DNA of 64,000 nt from Thermoleophilaceae bacterium (GCA_014534235.1 JACVRW010000001.1:32114-96113), one strand, 5' to 3'. Counted from the stretch's first letter, positions 17,047 to 27,096 are shown. Notes: generated by a model not told the origin, from the sequence alone. Translations and numbers: made by a program.

Positions 17047-19344
17047 ATGGAGAAGCCAATGGAAACACTGCTCCTTATCCCGGTGGACGACTCCGTCGTC
17101 TACCCCAACATGCAGGTGACGCTGGCCGTGGACACCGGCTCGGAGGAGCGGATTGTTCTCGTTCCCCGCAAGGGCGACGAGTTCTCGAGCGTCGGCACCG
17201 TCGCCGAGGTGGTGGACCGCGTCCGGCTGCCCGGGGGCGCCGGAGCCGTCGCGCTCAACGGGCTCTACCGCGGGCTGATCGGCGCCGCCAGCACCGACGC
17301 GAGCGGGGCGCTGCGCGTGGAGGTGACCGCACACCCGGACGACATCCCGGTGGACGGCCGCACCCGCAACCTCGAGCGCGAGTACCGCGCCGTGGTCGAG
17401 GAGATCCTCGAGCTCCGTGGCGACGATGGCCGCATCGCGGCGTTCGTGCGCTCCATCACGGAGCCCGGCGCGCTCGCCGACACCTCCGGCTATACCCCCG
17501 ACCTCTCCTATGAGCAGAAGGTGGAGCTGCTCGAGACGCTCGACGTCAGGGAGCGGCTCGAGCTGGCCCTGCGCTTCCAGCGCGAGCGTCTGACAGAGCT
17601 TCAGGTCAGGCGGCGGATCCGCGACGACGTGCAGTCCGGCGCCGAGAAGCAGCAGCGCGAGTACTTCCTTCGCAAGCAGATGGAGTCGATCCGCAAGGAG
17701 CTCGGCGACGACGACGCCTCGGTCGTCGAGGAGTACCGGGCGAAGATCGAGGAGGCCGGCATGCCGGAGGCCGTGCGGGAGCAGGCCGAGCGCGAGCTCG
17801 GCCGGCTCGAGCGCATGGGCGAGGCCTCCGGTGAGGCGTCGATGATCCGCAGCTACCTCGACTGGCTCATCGCCGTGCCGTGGTCGAAGCGCTCGGAGGA
17901 GCGGCTCGATCCGGTGCACGCGCGCGAAGTGCTCGACGCCGACCACGCGGGCCTCGAGGACGTGAAGGATCGCATCGTCGAGTACATCGCCGTTCGCAAG
18001 CTCCGGCAGGAGCGCGGCATCGCCGAGGACAAGCGCTCCGGGGCGATCCTCACGCTGATCGGCCCGCCCGGGACCGGCAAGACCTCGATCGGTGAGTCGA
18101 TCGCCCGTGCGACCGGGCGCGAGTTCGTCCGCATGTCGCTCGGCGGTGTCCGCGACGAGGCGGAGATCCGCGGTCACCGGCGCACGTACATCGGCGCACT
18201 GCCGGGCCGGCTCGTCCGCGCCCTGCGCGACGCCGGGACGATGAACCCGGTGATCATGCTCGACGAGGTCGACAAGGTCGGCGCCGACTGGCGCGGCGAT
18301 CCGAGCGCGGCGCTGCTCGAGGTGCTCGACCCGGCGCAGAACCACTCGTTCCGCGACCACTACCTCGACGTCGAGCTCGACCTGTCGCAGGTCGTGTTCA
18401 TCGCGACCGCGAACGTCGCCGAGACGATCCCCGCGCCACTGCTCGACCGGATGGAGATCATCCGCTTCGACGGGTACACCACCGACGAGAAGGTTGCGAT
18501 CGCGCGCGGCTACCTGTGGCCGCGCCAGCGCGAGCGCAACGGCCTCCGCGAGGACGAGGTCACGATCGACGACGCCACCCTGCGCGCGGTCGTCACGGAT
18601 TACACCCGCGAGGCAGGCGTGAGAAACCTCGAGCGCGAGCTCGGCACGCTGCTGCGCAAGACCGCGACGAAGCTGGCCGCCGGCCAGGTCGAGGCCCCCG
18701 TGACCATCGACCTCGACGCCGTCCGCGACGCGCTCGGGCGCCAGCGCTTCTTCCAGGAGTCGGCGGAGCGTACGGCGGTTCCGGGCGTGGCCACCGGGTT
18801 GAGCGTCACCGGCGCCGGCGGCGAGGTGCTCTTCATCGAGGCCACCTCGATGCGCGGCAAGGACGGGCTCGTGCTCACGGGCCAGCTGGGCGACGTGATG
18901 AAGGAGTCGGCACGGATCGCGCTGTCGTACGTGCGCGGCCACGCCGACCACCTGGACATCGACGAGGACGCGTTCGACGGGCGCGAGTTCCACCTGCACG
19001 TCCCGGCGGGCGCGATCCCGAAGGACGGTCCGAGCGCGGGCATCACGATGACGACCGCCCTGGCGTCGCTGCTCAGCGCGCGTCCGGTCAGGCACACCGT
19101 CGGCATGACCGGCGAGGTCACGCTCCAGGGCCGGGTCCTGCCGATCGGGGGCGTGAAGCAGAAGGTGCTGGCGGCCCACGCGGCGGGGCTCACCGACGTG
19201 ATCCTCCCTGAGCGCAACCGCGGCGATCTCGATGACGTGCCCGAGGAGGTGCGCGCCGAGATGACCTTCCACCCCGTGATGACCGTGGACGAGGTGCTCG
19301 ACATCGCGCTCGAGCCCGCTCCCGCGAGGGCGCTCGCGGCCTGA
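17047..19344 (+). CDS. lon: ATP-dependent Lon protease (start uncertain; ATG at 17047 or 17059)
   Basis: Walker A LIGPPGTGKTSIGESIA, GGVRDEAEIRGHRRTYIGALPGR, catalytic DGPSAGITM and K-containing motif. Confidence 0.97.
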   Translation: MEKPMETLLLIPVDDSVVYPNMQVTLAVDTGSEERIVLVPRKGDEFSSVGTVAEVVDRVRLPGGAGAVALNGLYRGLIGAASTDASGALRVEVTAHPDDIPVDGRTRNLEREYRAVVEEILELRGDDGRIAAFVRSITEPGALADTSGYTPDLSYEQKVELLETLDVRERLELALRFQRERLTELQVRRRIRDDVQSGAEKQQREYFLRKQMESIRKELGDDDASVVEEYRAKIEEAGMPEAVREQAERELGRLERMGEASGEASMIRSYLDWLIAVPWSKRSEERLDPVHAREVLDADHAGLEDVKDRIVEYIAVRKLRQERGIAEDKRSGAILTLIGPPGTGKTSIGESIARATGREFVRMSLGGVRDEAEIRGHRRTYIGALPGRLVRALRDAGTMNPVIMLDEVDKVGADWRGDPSAALLEVLDPAQNHSFRDHYLDVELDLSQVVFIATANVAETIPAPLLDRMEIIRFDGYTTDEKVAIARGYLWPRQRERNGLREDEVTIDDATLRAVVTDYTREAGVRNLERELGTLLRKTATKLAAGQVEAPVTIDLDAVRDALGRQRFFQESAERTAVPGVATGLSVTGAGGEVLFIEATSMRGKDGLVLTGQLGDVMKESARIALSYVRGHADHLDIDEDAFDGREFHLHVPAGAIPKDGPSAGITMTTALASLLSARPVRHTVGMTGEVTLQGRVLPIGGVKQKVLAAHAAGLTDVILPERNRGDLDDVPEEVRAEMTFHPVMTVDEVLDIALEPAPARALAA

Positions 19345-19356
19345 ATCTCCGGGCTC

Positions 19357-19394
19357 CCCGGTGGGCCGGGCGGCAACGCCCCCGGCCCACCGGG
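19357..19394. terminator. 14-bp inverted repeat between convergent lon and SDR genes
   Basis: CCCGGTGGGCCGGG (19357-19370), 10-nt loop, CCCGGCCCACCGGG (19381-19394). Confidence 0.7.
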
Positions 19395-19397
19395 AAC

Positions 19398-20144
19398 TCA
19401 CACGCTGCGAGTGAGCCCGCCGTCCACCGCCAGCGACACGCCGGTGATGTAGCCGGCGTGCTCGGAGCACAGGAACGCGGCGGCCGCGGCCATCTCCTCG
19501 GCCCGGCCGAGCCTCCCTGCGGGCACCTCCTCGCGCGCCTGTTGCTCGGCCGCCTCGAGCGACCCGTAGAGCTCGCCGAGGCGGTCGGTGGCGATCCGGC
19601 CCGGCAGCAGGGTGTTGAGCGTGATCCCGTCGGAGGCGAGATCGCGCGCGAGCGTCTTGAAGGCCGTCACGATCGCGCTGCGGTGCGCGTTCGAGAGCAT
19701 CAGCGTGGGCGCCGGCTCGCGGACGGTGGTCGAGGCGACGTTCACGATGCGCCCGAAGCCTCGGCTGCGCATGCCCTTCACGGCGACCTCGATCAGGGCC
19801 ATCGGCGCCAGGACGAGGTTGCGGTATGCGCTCTCCCAGTCGCTGCGCGGCATCCCAAGCGGCCCGCCGGCGGGTGGCCCCCCGGTGTTCGTGACCAGCA
19901 CCTCGAGCGGTCCGAACTCAGCCTCCACTCGCTCCACCAGCCCGGGTGCGGCGTCGAGATCCGCGGAGTCGTGGACGAAGCCCCGGGCCCGGATGTCGGC
20001 GGCCGCCGCGTGGACGCGGTCGGCCGATCGCGAGCTGATCGCAACGCGCGCTCCCTCCGCCGCAAGCTCCCGGGCGATGGCCAGACCGATCCCCCCCGAT
20101 GCGCCCGTGACGAGCGCGACCCTTCCCTCGAGTGCGAGGTCCAT
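19398..20144 (-). CDS. SDR family oxidoreductase
   Basis: VALVTGASGGIGLAIARELAAEGARVAI (Rossmann) and FLCSEHAGYITGVSLAVDGGLTRSV. Confidence 0.93.
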   Translation of the reverse strand: MDLALEGRVALVTGASGGIGLAIARELAAEGARVAISSRSADRVHAAAADIRARGFVHDSADLDAAPGLVERVEAEFGPLEVLVTNTGGPPAGGPLGMPRSDWESAYRNLVLAPMALIEVAVKGMRSRGFGRIVNVASTTVREPAPTLMLSNAHRSAIVTAFKTLARDLASDGITLNTLLPGRIATDRLGELYGSLEAAEQQAREEVPAGRLGRAEEMAAAAAFLCSEHAGYITGVSLAVDGGLTRSV

Positions 20145-20210
20145 GGCGAGGCAGCGTAACCGTGGCGGGTGGGCCGCGGCCTGACAGCAGCCCCGGATCT
20201 GCTTGGATAC

Positions 20211-20364
20211 GCGCCCTCAAACGTCGAACTGCCGAGTCTCCGCCGTCCCGGCGGCGGGGAGCGGGGGACCCAATGGCGGCCGTCCAGGCCGCGGGGGCGA
20301 ATCGCGGCGCCTGGTCGCGTAGCGCACTTTCCGGCGCGAGCCCGTCAGCTCACCTCGTAGGCGC
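20211..20364 (+). ncRNA. c-di-AMP riboswitch (ydaO/yuaA type)
   Basis: Conserved blocks GAGCGGGGGACCCA...GGGGGCGAATCGCGG...GAGCCCGTCAGCTCACCTCGTAGGCG recognised from the ydaO consensus; closing helix GCGCC 20211-20215/GGCGC 20360-20364; located directly upstream of a cell-wall hydrolase gene. Confidence 0.9.
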
Positions 20365-20382
20365 TTGGAAGGGGAACGACAA

Positions 20383-20958
20383 GTGCAAGCGATTGTCGAC
20401 GCCGTACGACGTCCGCGATGGGCGGCGCTGGTGATTGCCGTGTCCATGATGGCCCCCGCCGGCGCGGCCTCCGCCGACCGCGGCAGCGTCGTGGGCGGGG
20501 CGTCCAGTGAGGTGGTCGTGGAGCGCGGCGACCGGGGCAGCGCCGTGCGCGCCATTCAACGCGCCCTTGGCATTCCCGCCGACGGAATCTTCGGTCGGGG
20601 GACCGAGCGGGCGGTGCGGCGGTTCCAGCGCAGCAAGGGCCTCGTCGCGGACGGGGTCGTCGGTCCGCTGACGCGGCGGGCACTCGGGCTTGCGCCGTTC
20701 AGCCACACGGCAATTCGCGGCGGGAGCGTCCGCGTACCGAGCGTGCTCGAGCGGATCGCGCAGTGCGAGTCGGGTGGAAATCCTCACGCCGTCTCCCCCG
20801 GCGGCACCTACCGCGGGAAGTACCAGTTCAGTCGCGAGACGTGGCGGAGGCTGGGCGGCACGGGCGACCCGGCGGACGCGCCGGAATGGCTACAGGATCG
20901 GCTGGCCCTCAAGCTGTACCGGCAGAGCGGCACCGCGTCCTGGCCGAACTGCGGCTGA
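20383..20958 (+). CDS. Secreted peptidoglycan-binding plus transglycosylase-like (Rpf-family) protein
   Basis: GTG start after GGAAGGGGAA RBS; signal peptide; PG_binding_1 repeat (RGDRGSAVRAIQRALGIPADGIFGRGTERAVRRFQRSKGLVADGVVGPLTRRAL); VLERIAQCESGGNPHAVSPGGTYRGKYQFSRETWRRLGGTGDPADAPEWLQDRLALKLY. Confidence 0.9.
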   Translation: MQAIVDAVRRPRWAALVIAVSMMAPAGAASADRGSVVGGASSEVVVERGDRGSAVRAIQRALGIPADGIFGRGTERAVRRFQRSKGLVADGVVGPLTRRALGLAPFSHTAIRGGSVRVPSVLERIAQCESGGNPHAVSPGGTYRGKYQFSRETWRRLGGTGDPADAPEWLQDRLALKLYRQSGTASWPNCG

Positions 20959-21016
20959 GGGCGGCCGCGCGTCGGCGCTTCGCGACGACCCCGCTAGTCG
21001 GCTGTCAGATGCCTAT

Positions 21017-21060
21017 GCGTTCGACCTTTTGCTGCCTATGGCCGCGGAACGTCGAACACG
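21017..21060. repeat. Dispersed palindromic element, copy 1 (degenerate arm)
   Basis: CGTTCGACCTTTTGCTGCCTATGGCCGCGGAACGTCGAACACG; same length and arms as copy 2 at 62170-62213; between convergent genes. Confidence 0.6.
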
Positions 21061-21173
21061 TCGGCTGGCGCGTTGGCGGAGGCGGCGCTTTCGGCGCGGC
21101 GATCCGACACTGGCTCGGCGACTCCCTCGACGGCACGCTCCCGCGGGTTCGCAAGTGTCGCGGGGAGCGCCAC

Positions 21174-22322
21174 TCACCCCGCCGCCGGCATCCGCTCGCG
21201 CCCCAGCCGCATGACCCCGGCCAGGGTCGCCGCGCAGATCGCGCCTAGGAGCGCGTACGGCACGGCGTCGGCGGTCGCCTCGGCGAGCGCCCCGCCGCCC
21301 CCGGCGCCGACGAGATGACCCACCGCCCACGCGAGGTTCGACAGGGCGAAGGCGAGGCCCTGGTCCAGCCCCGACGCCTCTGCCGCGTCGGAGAGCATGG
21401 CCATCGCCGGCGCCCAGAGCACGCCGAGCGCGGCGATCGCCAGCAGGACGGCGCCGGCCACCAGCACGGCCGTAGCCGGAAGCGGCAGCAGCATGGCCAT
21501 GATCGCGGCTCCGATGAGGCCCGCCCGGATCGGCGCGAGCCGTCCGCGGCGGTCCGAGGCCCTTCCCGCAACGGGGCTCAGCGCCGCCTCCACGGCCGCG
21601 GTGATCAGGAACACCGCGCCGATGGCGGCCCCGCTCGCACCGAGCTCGTCGAGGCGCAGCGGCGCCAGCACCTCGATCACTCCGGCGAAGACGGCCGGCA
21701 GCGTGAACAGCCAGAACCCGGCCAGGACCGCCGGTCGCCGGAACGCCGAGCGGAGCGCTGCCAGCGGGTTCGCGTCCTCGGGCGCGACCCCCCGCATCGT
21801 CCACGCCCACGCCGCCAGCGCGGCCGCGACGACCGCGACGGCGCCGAAGACGACCTCCGGGCTGAGGACGCTCGCGGCGCCGCCCAGCACCGGACCGAGC
21901 AGCACGCCGACGATGGCGGCCCCGAGCGCCGAGCCGATCAGCTCGCCGCGGCGCTCCGGCGGCGAGGCGGACACGAGCCACGCCATTCCCGCCGCCCACA
22001 TGCACGCTCCGCCGAAGCCCTGGACGAAGCGGGCGGCGTCGAGCAGCAAGATGTGCTGGGCGAACGCGAACACGAGGCTGCTCGTCCCGAGCATCGAGAG
22101 CCCGAGCAGCAGGGTGGGCTTGACCCCCCAGCGCGCCGCCAGCCACCCGGACGGCAGCGCGCCGGCGAAGGTGCCCGCCGGATAAGCGGCGGTGAGGACG
22201 CCGGCGCCGGTCTTCGACAGCTCAAACTGATCCGCGTAGTGCGGCAGCAGCGGGGCGACCGCGGCGAAGAACATGGTGTCGACGAGCACCACCGCCGCGA
22301 CCAGCAGGAACAGGCCGCGCAT
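21174..22322 (-). CDS. MFS transporter
   Basis: About 12 TM; GAGVLTAAYPAGTFAGALPSGWLAARWGVKPTLLLGL motif A-like loop. Confidence 0.92.
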   Translation of the reverse strand: MRGLFLLVAAVVLVDTMFFAAVAPLLPHYADQFELSKTGAGVLTAAYPAGTFAGALPSGWLAARWGVKPTLLLGLSMLGTSSLVFAFAQHILLLDAARFVQGFGGACMWAAGMAWLVSASPPERRGELIGSALGAAIVGVLLGPVLGGAASVLSPEVVFGAVAVVAAALAAWAWTMRGVAPEDANPLAALRSAFRRPAVLAGFWLFTLPAVFAGVIEVLAPLRLDELGASGAAIGAVFLITAAVEAALSPVAGRASDRRGRLAPIRAGLIGAAIMAMLLPLPATAVLVAGAVLLAIAALGVLWAPAMAMLSDAAEASGLDQGLAFALSNLAWAVGHLVGAGGGGALAEATADAVPYALLGAICAATLAGVMRLGRERMPAAG

Positions 22323-22366
22323 GCCCCGATGCTACGGCGTGCGCGATCCGCGAGAATGGTGCGCCT

Positions 22367-23686
22367 GTGCCCGCCGTGATCGAGGAGCTCGTCGACTGGC
22401 TGCGGATCCCGTCCGTCTCGACCGGCGGCGGCCACACCGCCGCGCTCCGGCGCGCCTGCGAGTGGGTCTGTGAGCGGATCGAGGCGGCGGGGGGCACGGT
22501 CGCGGCCGAGACCCTGGACGGCGGCAACCCCATGGCGGTGGGCGAGCTGGCGGCGGCCCGCCCCGGCGCGCCGACCGTGCTCGCCTACGGGCACTACGAC
22601 GTGCAGGATCCCGGCCCGCTCGACGCCTGGGAGAGTCCGCCGTTCGAGCCGACCGAGCGCGACGGCCGCCTCTACGCCCGCGGCGCGGCGGACGACAAGG
22701 GGAACTTCCTCCCGCTGCTGCATGTGGCCTGCGAGATGGCTCGCTCCGGCGAGCTGCCCGTGAACGTCCGCTTCCTCGTCGAGGGCGAGGAGGAGATCGG
22801 AAGCGCCTCGGTGCTTCGCCGCCTGCGCCACGACGACATGGGCGCGGACTGCGCGATCGTGTTCGACTCCCTGATGGCGGACGAGCGGACCCCCGCCATC
22901 TCGCTCGGGGCGCGGGGCCTGGTCCGGGCGAGCGTCGAGGTCCGGACGGCGGCGCGCGATCTTCACTCCGGGCTCTACGGCGGAGCCGTGCTAAATGCCG
23001 CTCACGTGCTGGTTGCGATGCTGGAGCAGGTGAGGCCCGGGCCGGACGGGCGCGTGCGGCAGGAGCTGGCCGGCGGGGTCACACCGGTCACCGCCGAGGA
23101 GCGGGCCTCGTGGGCTCGGCTTCAGTCGGGACCCGAGGTGCTCGCGGCGGTGGGCGCGCGGCCGGTCGCCCCGGACGCGGGCGAGGACTTCTACGAGCGG
23201 ATCGGAGCGGCGCCCGCGCTGGACGTCAACATGATCGCCACCGGCGAGCCGCGGACGATCGTGCCCGCGCTGGCGCGCGCTCAGGTGAGCGTGCGACTGG
23301 CGCCCGGACAGCGGGCCGTCGAGGTGGCCTCCGAGGTGGAGCGCCTCCTGCGCTCGGCGGTGCCGGAGGGGGCGGAGCTCGCCCTCGACGTCGACCTCGC
23401 AGACCCGGCGCTGTTCGACCCGACGCACCCAGCCCTCCGGATCGCCGCGGAGGCGCTCGAGCGCGCCTGCGATAGGGCGCCGGTGCTCATGCGTCTCGGC
23501 GGCACGCTGCCATTGCTTGCGGTCCTCGCCGAGCGCGGCATCCCCACGATCGTGAGCGGCTTCGTCCTAGACGCCGACGCGATCCACGCTCCGAATGAGA
23601 GCTACCGCCTCGAGAGCCTGCGCCTCGGCGAACGGGCCGCCCGCGAGCTCTACCTGGCGCTCGGGGGGCTCGAGGCGGACGCCTAG
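22367..23686 (+). CDS. M20 family metallopeptidase/dipeptidase
   Basis: VLAYGHYDVQDP, YARGAADDKGNFLP, VEGEEEIGSAS motifs. Confidence 0.93.
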   Translation: MPAVIEELVDWLRIPSVSTGGGHTAALRRACEWVCERIEAAGGTVAAETLDGGNPMAVGELAAARPGAPTVLAYGHYDVQDPGPLDAWESPPFEPTERDGRLYARGAADDKGNFLPLLHVACEMARSGELPVNVRFLVEGEEEIGSASVLRRLRHDDMGADCAIVFDSLMADERTPAISLGARGLVRASVEVRTAARDLHSGLYGGAVLNAAHVLVAMLEQVRPGPDGRVRQELAGGVTPVTAEERASWARLQSGPEVLAAVGARPVAPDAGEDFYERIGAAPALDVNMIATGEPRTIVPALARAQVSVRLAPGQRAVEVASEVERLLRSAVPEGAELALDVDLADPALFDPTHPALRIAAEALERACDRAPVLMRLGGTLPLLAVLAERGIPTIVSGFVLDADAIHAPNESYRLESLRLGERAARELYLALGGLEADA

Positions 23687-24300
23687 ACTCGCCGGCGGAG
23701 GCGGTGGATCGAGACCCGCGGGACCCGGCGGCTCTCCCGGCTGACCACGTGCCAGTCGCATGCCGCGCGGTCGAGGAAGTCCGCGGCGGGCGGGCGGCCT
23801 GGGTCGGCGACGAGCACCAGTCCGCGCTCGTCGACCAGGCGGGGCAGGACCGCCAGTAGCTGGTCGACGTTGCGGCGCTCGTAGAGCACATCCGAGGCCA
23901 GAACGAGGTCCCATGGGCGCCGCTCGACGATCGGCGCGGGCGCGGCCCAGGAGCAGAGCAGCGTCTCGACCGCGACGCCGTTTCGCTCGGCGTTGGCGGC
24001 GGCCGCCCGGAGCGCGTCGCGCGACCAATCGGTGGCCACGACGCGCCCGCCGGCTCGCGCCGCGGCGATGCTCGGCAGCCCCAGACCGCATCCCAGCTCG
24101 AGCGTCCGCTTGCCGCGAAGCGAGCGCATCGAAACGTCGTGCGCGAGCGCTACCCCGCTCGCCCACAGCTCGGCCCAGTACGGGAGGAACTCCTCGTGGT
24201 CGAACGACTCCTCGCTGAGGAGCGACTCGGCGTCGCGGGGCCGGGCGACCTCGACGTCCCCGCCGGGCAGGGGGATGCTCTCGCAGACCGCTTCGATCAC
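23683..24300 (-). CDS. Class I SAM-dependent methyltransferase (METTL/lysine methyltransferase-like)
   Basis: KRTLELGCGLGLPSIAAARAGGRVVATDWS, LVLASDVLYERRNVDQLL; GTG start overlapping the upstream M3 peptidase stop. Confidence 0.82.
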   Translation of the reverse strand: MIEAVCESIPLPGGDVEVARPRDAESLLSEESFDHEEFLPYWAELWASGVALAHDVSMRSLRGKRTLELGCGLGLPSIAAARAGGRVVATDWSRDALRAAAANAERNGVAVETLLCSWAAPAPIVERRPWDLVLASDVLYERRNVDQLLAVLPRLVDERGLVLVADPGRPPAADFLDRAACDWHVVSRESRRVPRVSIHRLRRRV

Positions 24301-26090
24301 TCGAGCCGCCCGGCCTCCCGCGCGGCCGCCTCGGCGGCCTCGAGCTGGCGCTCGATGAGGTCGAGGCCGGAGCTCCAGAAGCCCGGATCCGACAGGTCGA
24401 CACCGACGATCGCGCCGAGCTCCTCGGGCGGACGCGAGCCGCCGGCCCGGAGCAGGTCGAGGTAAGACGACACGAAGCCGTCGCCCTGCTCCTCGTAGCG
24501 GCGGTAGACCGACAGCGCGAGCAGGTGCCCGTACGCGTAGGCGTAGACATAGCCGGGCGCGTCCACGAAGTGCCAGATGTAAGACCACCAGATGCCGTAG
24601 GCGGCGTCGAGCTCGACGCTGTCGCGGAGGAGGTCGGCCTGCGTCTCGAGCCATAGCTCGTTGAAGTGGTCGATGGAGAGCTCGCCCGAGTGGCGGCGCT
24701 CGTTGTGCGCGGCGTCCTCGAAGCGGTTCATGGCCACCTGGCGGAAGACGGCCGCCACCGCCCCGTCGAGCGATCCGGCCAGCAGATCCAGCCGTTCGAG
24801 CGGGCCGGGGGCGCGCTCGAGCAGTCGCTCGAGCACGATCGTCTCCCCGAATATGGACGCCGTCTCCGCCACGGTGAGCGGAGTGGTGAAGTGGAAGATG
24901 CCCTGTGGGCGGGCGAGCGAGGCGTGGACGCCGTGTCCGAGCTCGTGTGCCATCACGAGCACGTCGTGCGGTCGCGACGTGTAGTTCAGCAGCACGTACG
25001 GGTGCGCGGACGGGACGGTATACGAGCAGAACGCGCCGCCCCGCTTGCCGGGCCGCGGCGGGCCGTCCACGTAGCCGTTCTGGAAGAACGCGGCCGCGGT
25101 CTCGCCCAGCTCGGGCGCGAAGCGCGAGTAGCAGTCGAGGACGATCTCGCGGGCCTCGCCGTACGGGATCTCGTCCTGGACCTCGATAACCGGCGCCATG
25201 CGGTCGAAATGAGCCAGGCGGTCGATGCCGAGCAGCGACGCCTTGAGCCGGTACCAGCGCCGCGCCAGCTCATACCTCGACCGAACAGCCTCGATCAGGG
25301 CCTCGACGGACTCGTCGCTGGCCTCGTTGGCGAGGTTCCGGGACGCGAGCCAGTGCGGGTACGAGCGCAGCCGATCCTTCGTGGCCTTGTCCTGGAGCAG
25401 CGTGTTGAAGACGAAGGCGCGCGTCCGAAGGCCGGGGCGAAGCGCCTCCGTCAGCCCGGAGGCCGCTTGCGCACGTCGGTGGCGGTCGGGGTCCTGCAGG
25501 CGGCTGAGCGCTTCCTCGAGCGGCACGGGCACGTCGCGGTCCGGCAGGCTGATCTCGAGCGCCGAGGTCTGCTCGGTGAACAGGCGCCTGAACGCCGATG
25601 CGCCGGTCACCTCTGTCTCGGTGAGGATCCGCTCCTCGGGCTCCGACAGCTGGTAAGGGCGATAGCGGCGGAGCGTTCGCAGGTAGTGGCGGCAGAAGTC
25701 GAGCCCGTCGGAGCGGAGCAGCTCGTCCGCCCGCTCGTCGGGCACCTCGTTCCACGCGAGCTCGAGGAAGAGCAGCCTGGTCTCGATAGCCGCGCTCAGC
25801 TCCCGGGCGCGCTGCATGAGGGCACCGCGCTCCGGGTCGGCGGTGTCGAGCGAGAACCGCAGCATGGCGTATGAGCCGGCGCGGCCGGCGAGGTCATGGA
25901 TGGCGGCGAGCTCGTGCATGGCGTCGGCGAGCCCCTCGGCGCCCAGCTCGCCGACACGACCCCTGTGCCGCTGCGCAAACGTCTCGGCGCGGTCGCGCGC
26001 CTCGACGAGCATCTCCTCGACGCCCTCGGCGCCGCGCCCGCCGACGAGCGGCTCGAGGTCCCATACGGCGGCTTCGAGTGTGGCGTCCAT
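24297..26090 (-). CDS. M3 family oligoendopeptidase (PepF-like)
   Basis: Zinc motif VMAHELGHGVHASLAR; FHFTTPLTVAETASIFGETIV. Confidence 0.93.
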   Translation of the reverse strand: MDATLEAAVWDLEPLVGGRGAEGVEEMLVEARDRAETFAQRHRGRVGELGAEGLADAMHELAAIHDLAGRAGSYAMLRFSLDTADPERGALMQRARELSAAIETRLLFLELAWNEVPDERADELLRSDGLDFCRHYLRTLRRYRPYQLSEPEERILTETEVTGASAFRRLFTEQTSALEISLPDRDVPVPLEEALSRLQDPDRHRRAQAASGLTEALRPGLRTRAFVFNTLLQDKATKDRLRSYPHWLASRNLANEASDESVEALIEAVRSRYELARRWYRLKASLLGIDRLAHFDRMAPVIEVQDEIPYGEAREIVLDCYSRFAPELGETAAAFFQNGYVDGPPRPGKRGGAFCSYTVPSAHPYVLLNYTSRPHDVLVMAHELGHGVHASLARPQGIFHFTTPLTVAETASIFGETIVLERLLERAPGPLERLDLLAGSLDGAVAAVFRQVAMNRFEDAAHNERRHSGELSIDHFNELWLETQADLLRDSVELDAAYGIWWSYIWHFVDAPGYVYAYAYGHLLALSVYRRYEEQGDGFVSSYLDLLRAGGSRPPEELGAIVGVDLSDPGFWSSGLDLIERQLEAAEAAAREAGRLE

Positions 26091-26135
26091 GGCCGCCCAC
26101 GATAGTGGTGGTATCCGCTCCTCTACGCTCGACCG

Positions 26136-27027
26136 ATGCCGACCCCCCTCGAGGAGGCGCCGGCCTCGCTCGCCGGCGGCCGTAGCCTGTTCCTGAAGCG
26201 CGAGGACCTGCACGAGCTGGGCGCGTTCAAGTGGCGCGGCGCCCTGCCCGCGCTGCGCCGCTACAGGGACGACGGCGGGGATGCTGTGGTGACGGCGTCG
26301 ACGGGCAACCATGGCGCCGCCACCGCCTGGGCCGCGGACCGCGTGGGCGTTCGCGCCGTGGTGTTCGGCCCTGAGGACGCAAGTCGGGCCAAGGTCGCGG
26401 TCATGGAGGAGCTGGGCGCCGAGCTCCACCTGGTCGGCGCCGATCTGGACGAGGCCAAGGAACGCGCCCGGGCGTTCGCCGCGGAGCGGCGGCTGCCGTT
26501 CTTTGAGGACGCCGCTGAGCCGGCGCAGTTCGACGGGTACGCCGAGATCGCCACCGAGCTGGTCGAGCAGCTGGGACGGCGGCCGGCGGCCACGGTGGTG
26601 CCGGTGGGGAACGGGGCGCTCCTGATCAGGATCGCACGCCAGCTGCGCGAGGGTGAGCGGGTCGGTGTGGTGGCGAAGGAGGCCCCGGTGATGGCGCTGA
26701 GCGTGGCGGTCCGGTGTCCCATCGAGTGCGACAGGTGCGCGACCTTCGCAGACGGGATGGCCGATTCGCGTGGCGGTCCCCCTCGCCGTGACCGAGCTCG
26801 TAGGCCTGGGAGTGCGCATGGTCGAGGTCTCGGAGCGGGCCCTCGCGCGCGCCGTCAGCGCCTTCGACGCGGCCTTCACCCGCGCGGAGGGCTCGGCCGC
26901 GGCGCCGCTCGCCGCGCTCACCGAGATCCCGGAGGTCGACGGTCCCGTCGTGCTGATCGTGACCGGCCGCAACATCGACGACGAGCTGCAGCGGGCGGTG
27001 GAGGACCCGGAGAGCTTCCCGCCGTAG
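26136..27027 (+). pseudogene. PLP-dependent threonine/serine dehydratase-like gene with a frameshift near 26760
   Basis: LFLKREDLHELGAFKWRGA...VTASTGNHGAATAWAA...; homology-like frame changes from ...CATFADGMA to IRVAVPLAVTELVGLGVRMVEVSERAL...DDELQRAVEDPESFPP* (ORF 26770..27027). Confidence 0.75.
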
Positions 27028-27096
27028 GGCGTTGGCGCAGGCGATCCGAGACACTGGGGCCGTGCCCGTCCCCCAGCTAGCGTCCCGGACGCGCCC

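Noticed and set aside
16870-19470. 866-aa minus-strand ORF opposite lon
   Set aside because: Spurious shadow ORF; Lon is unequivocal on the plus strand.
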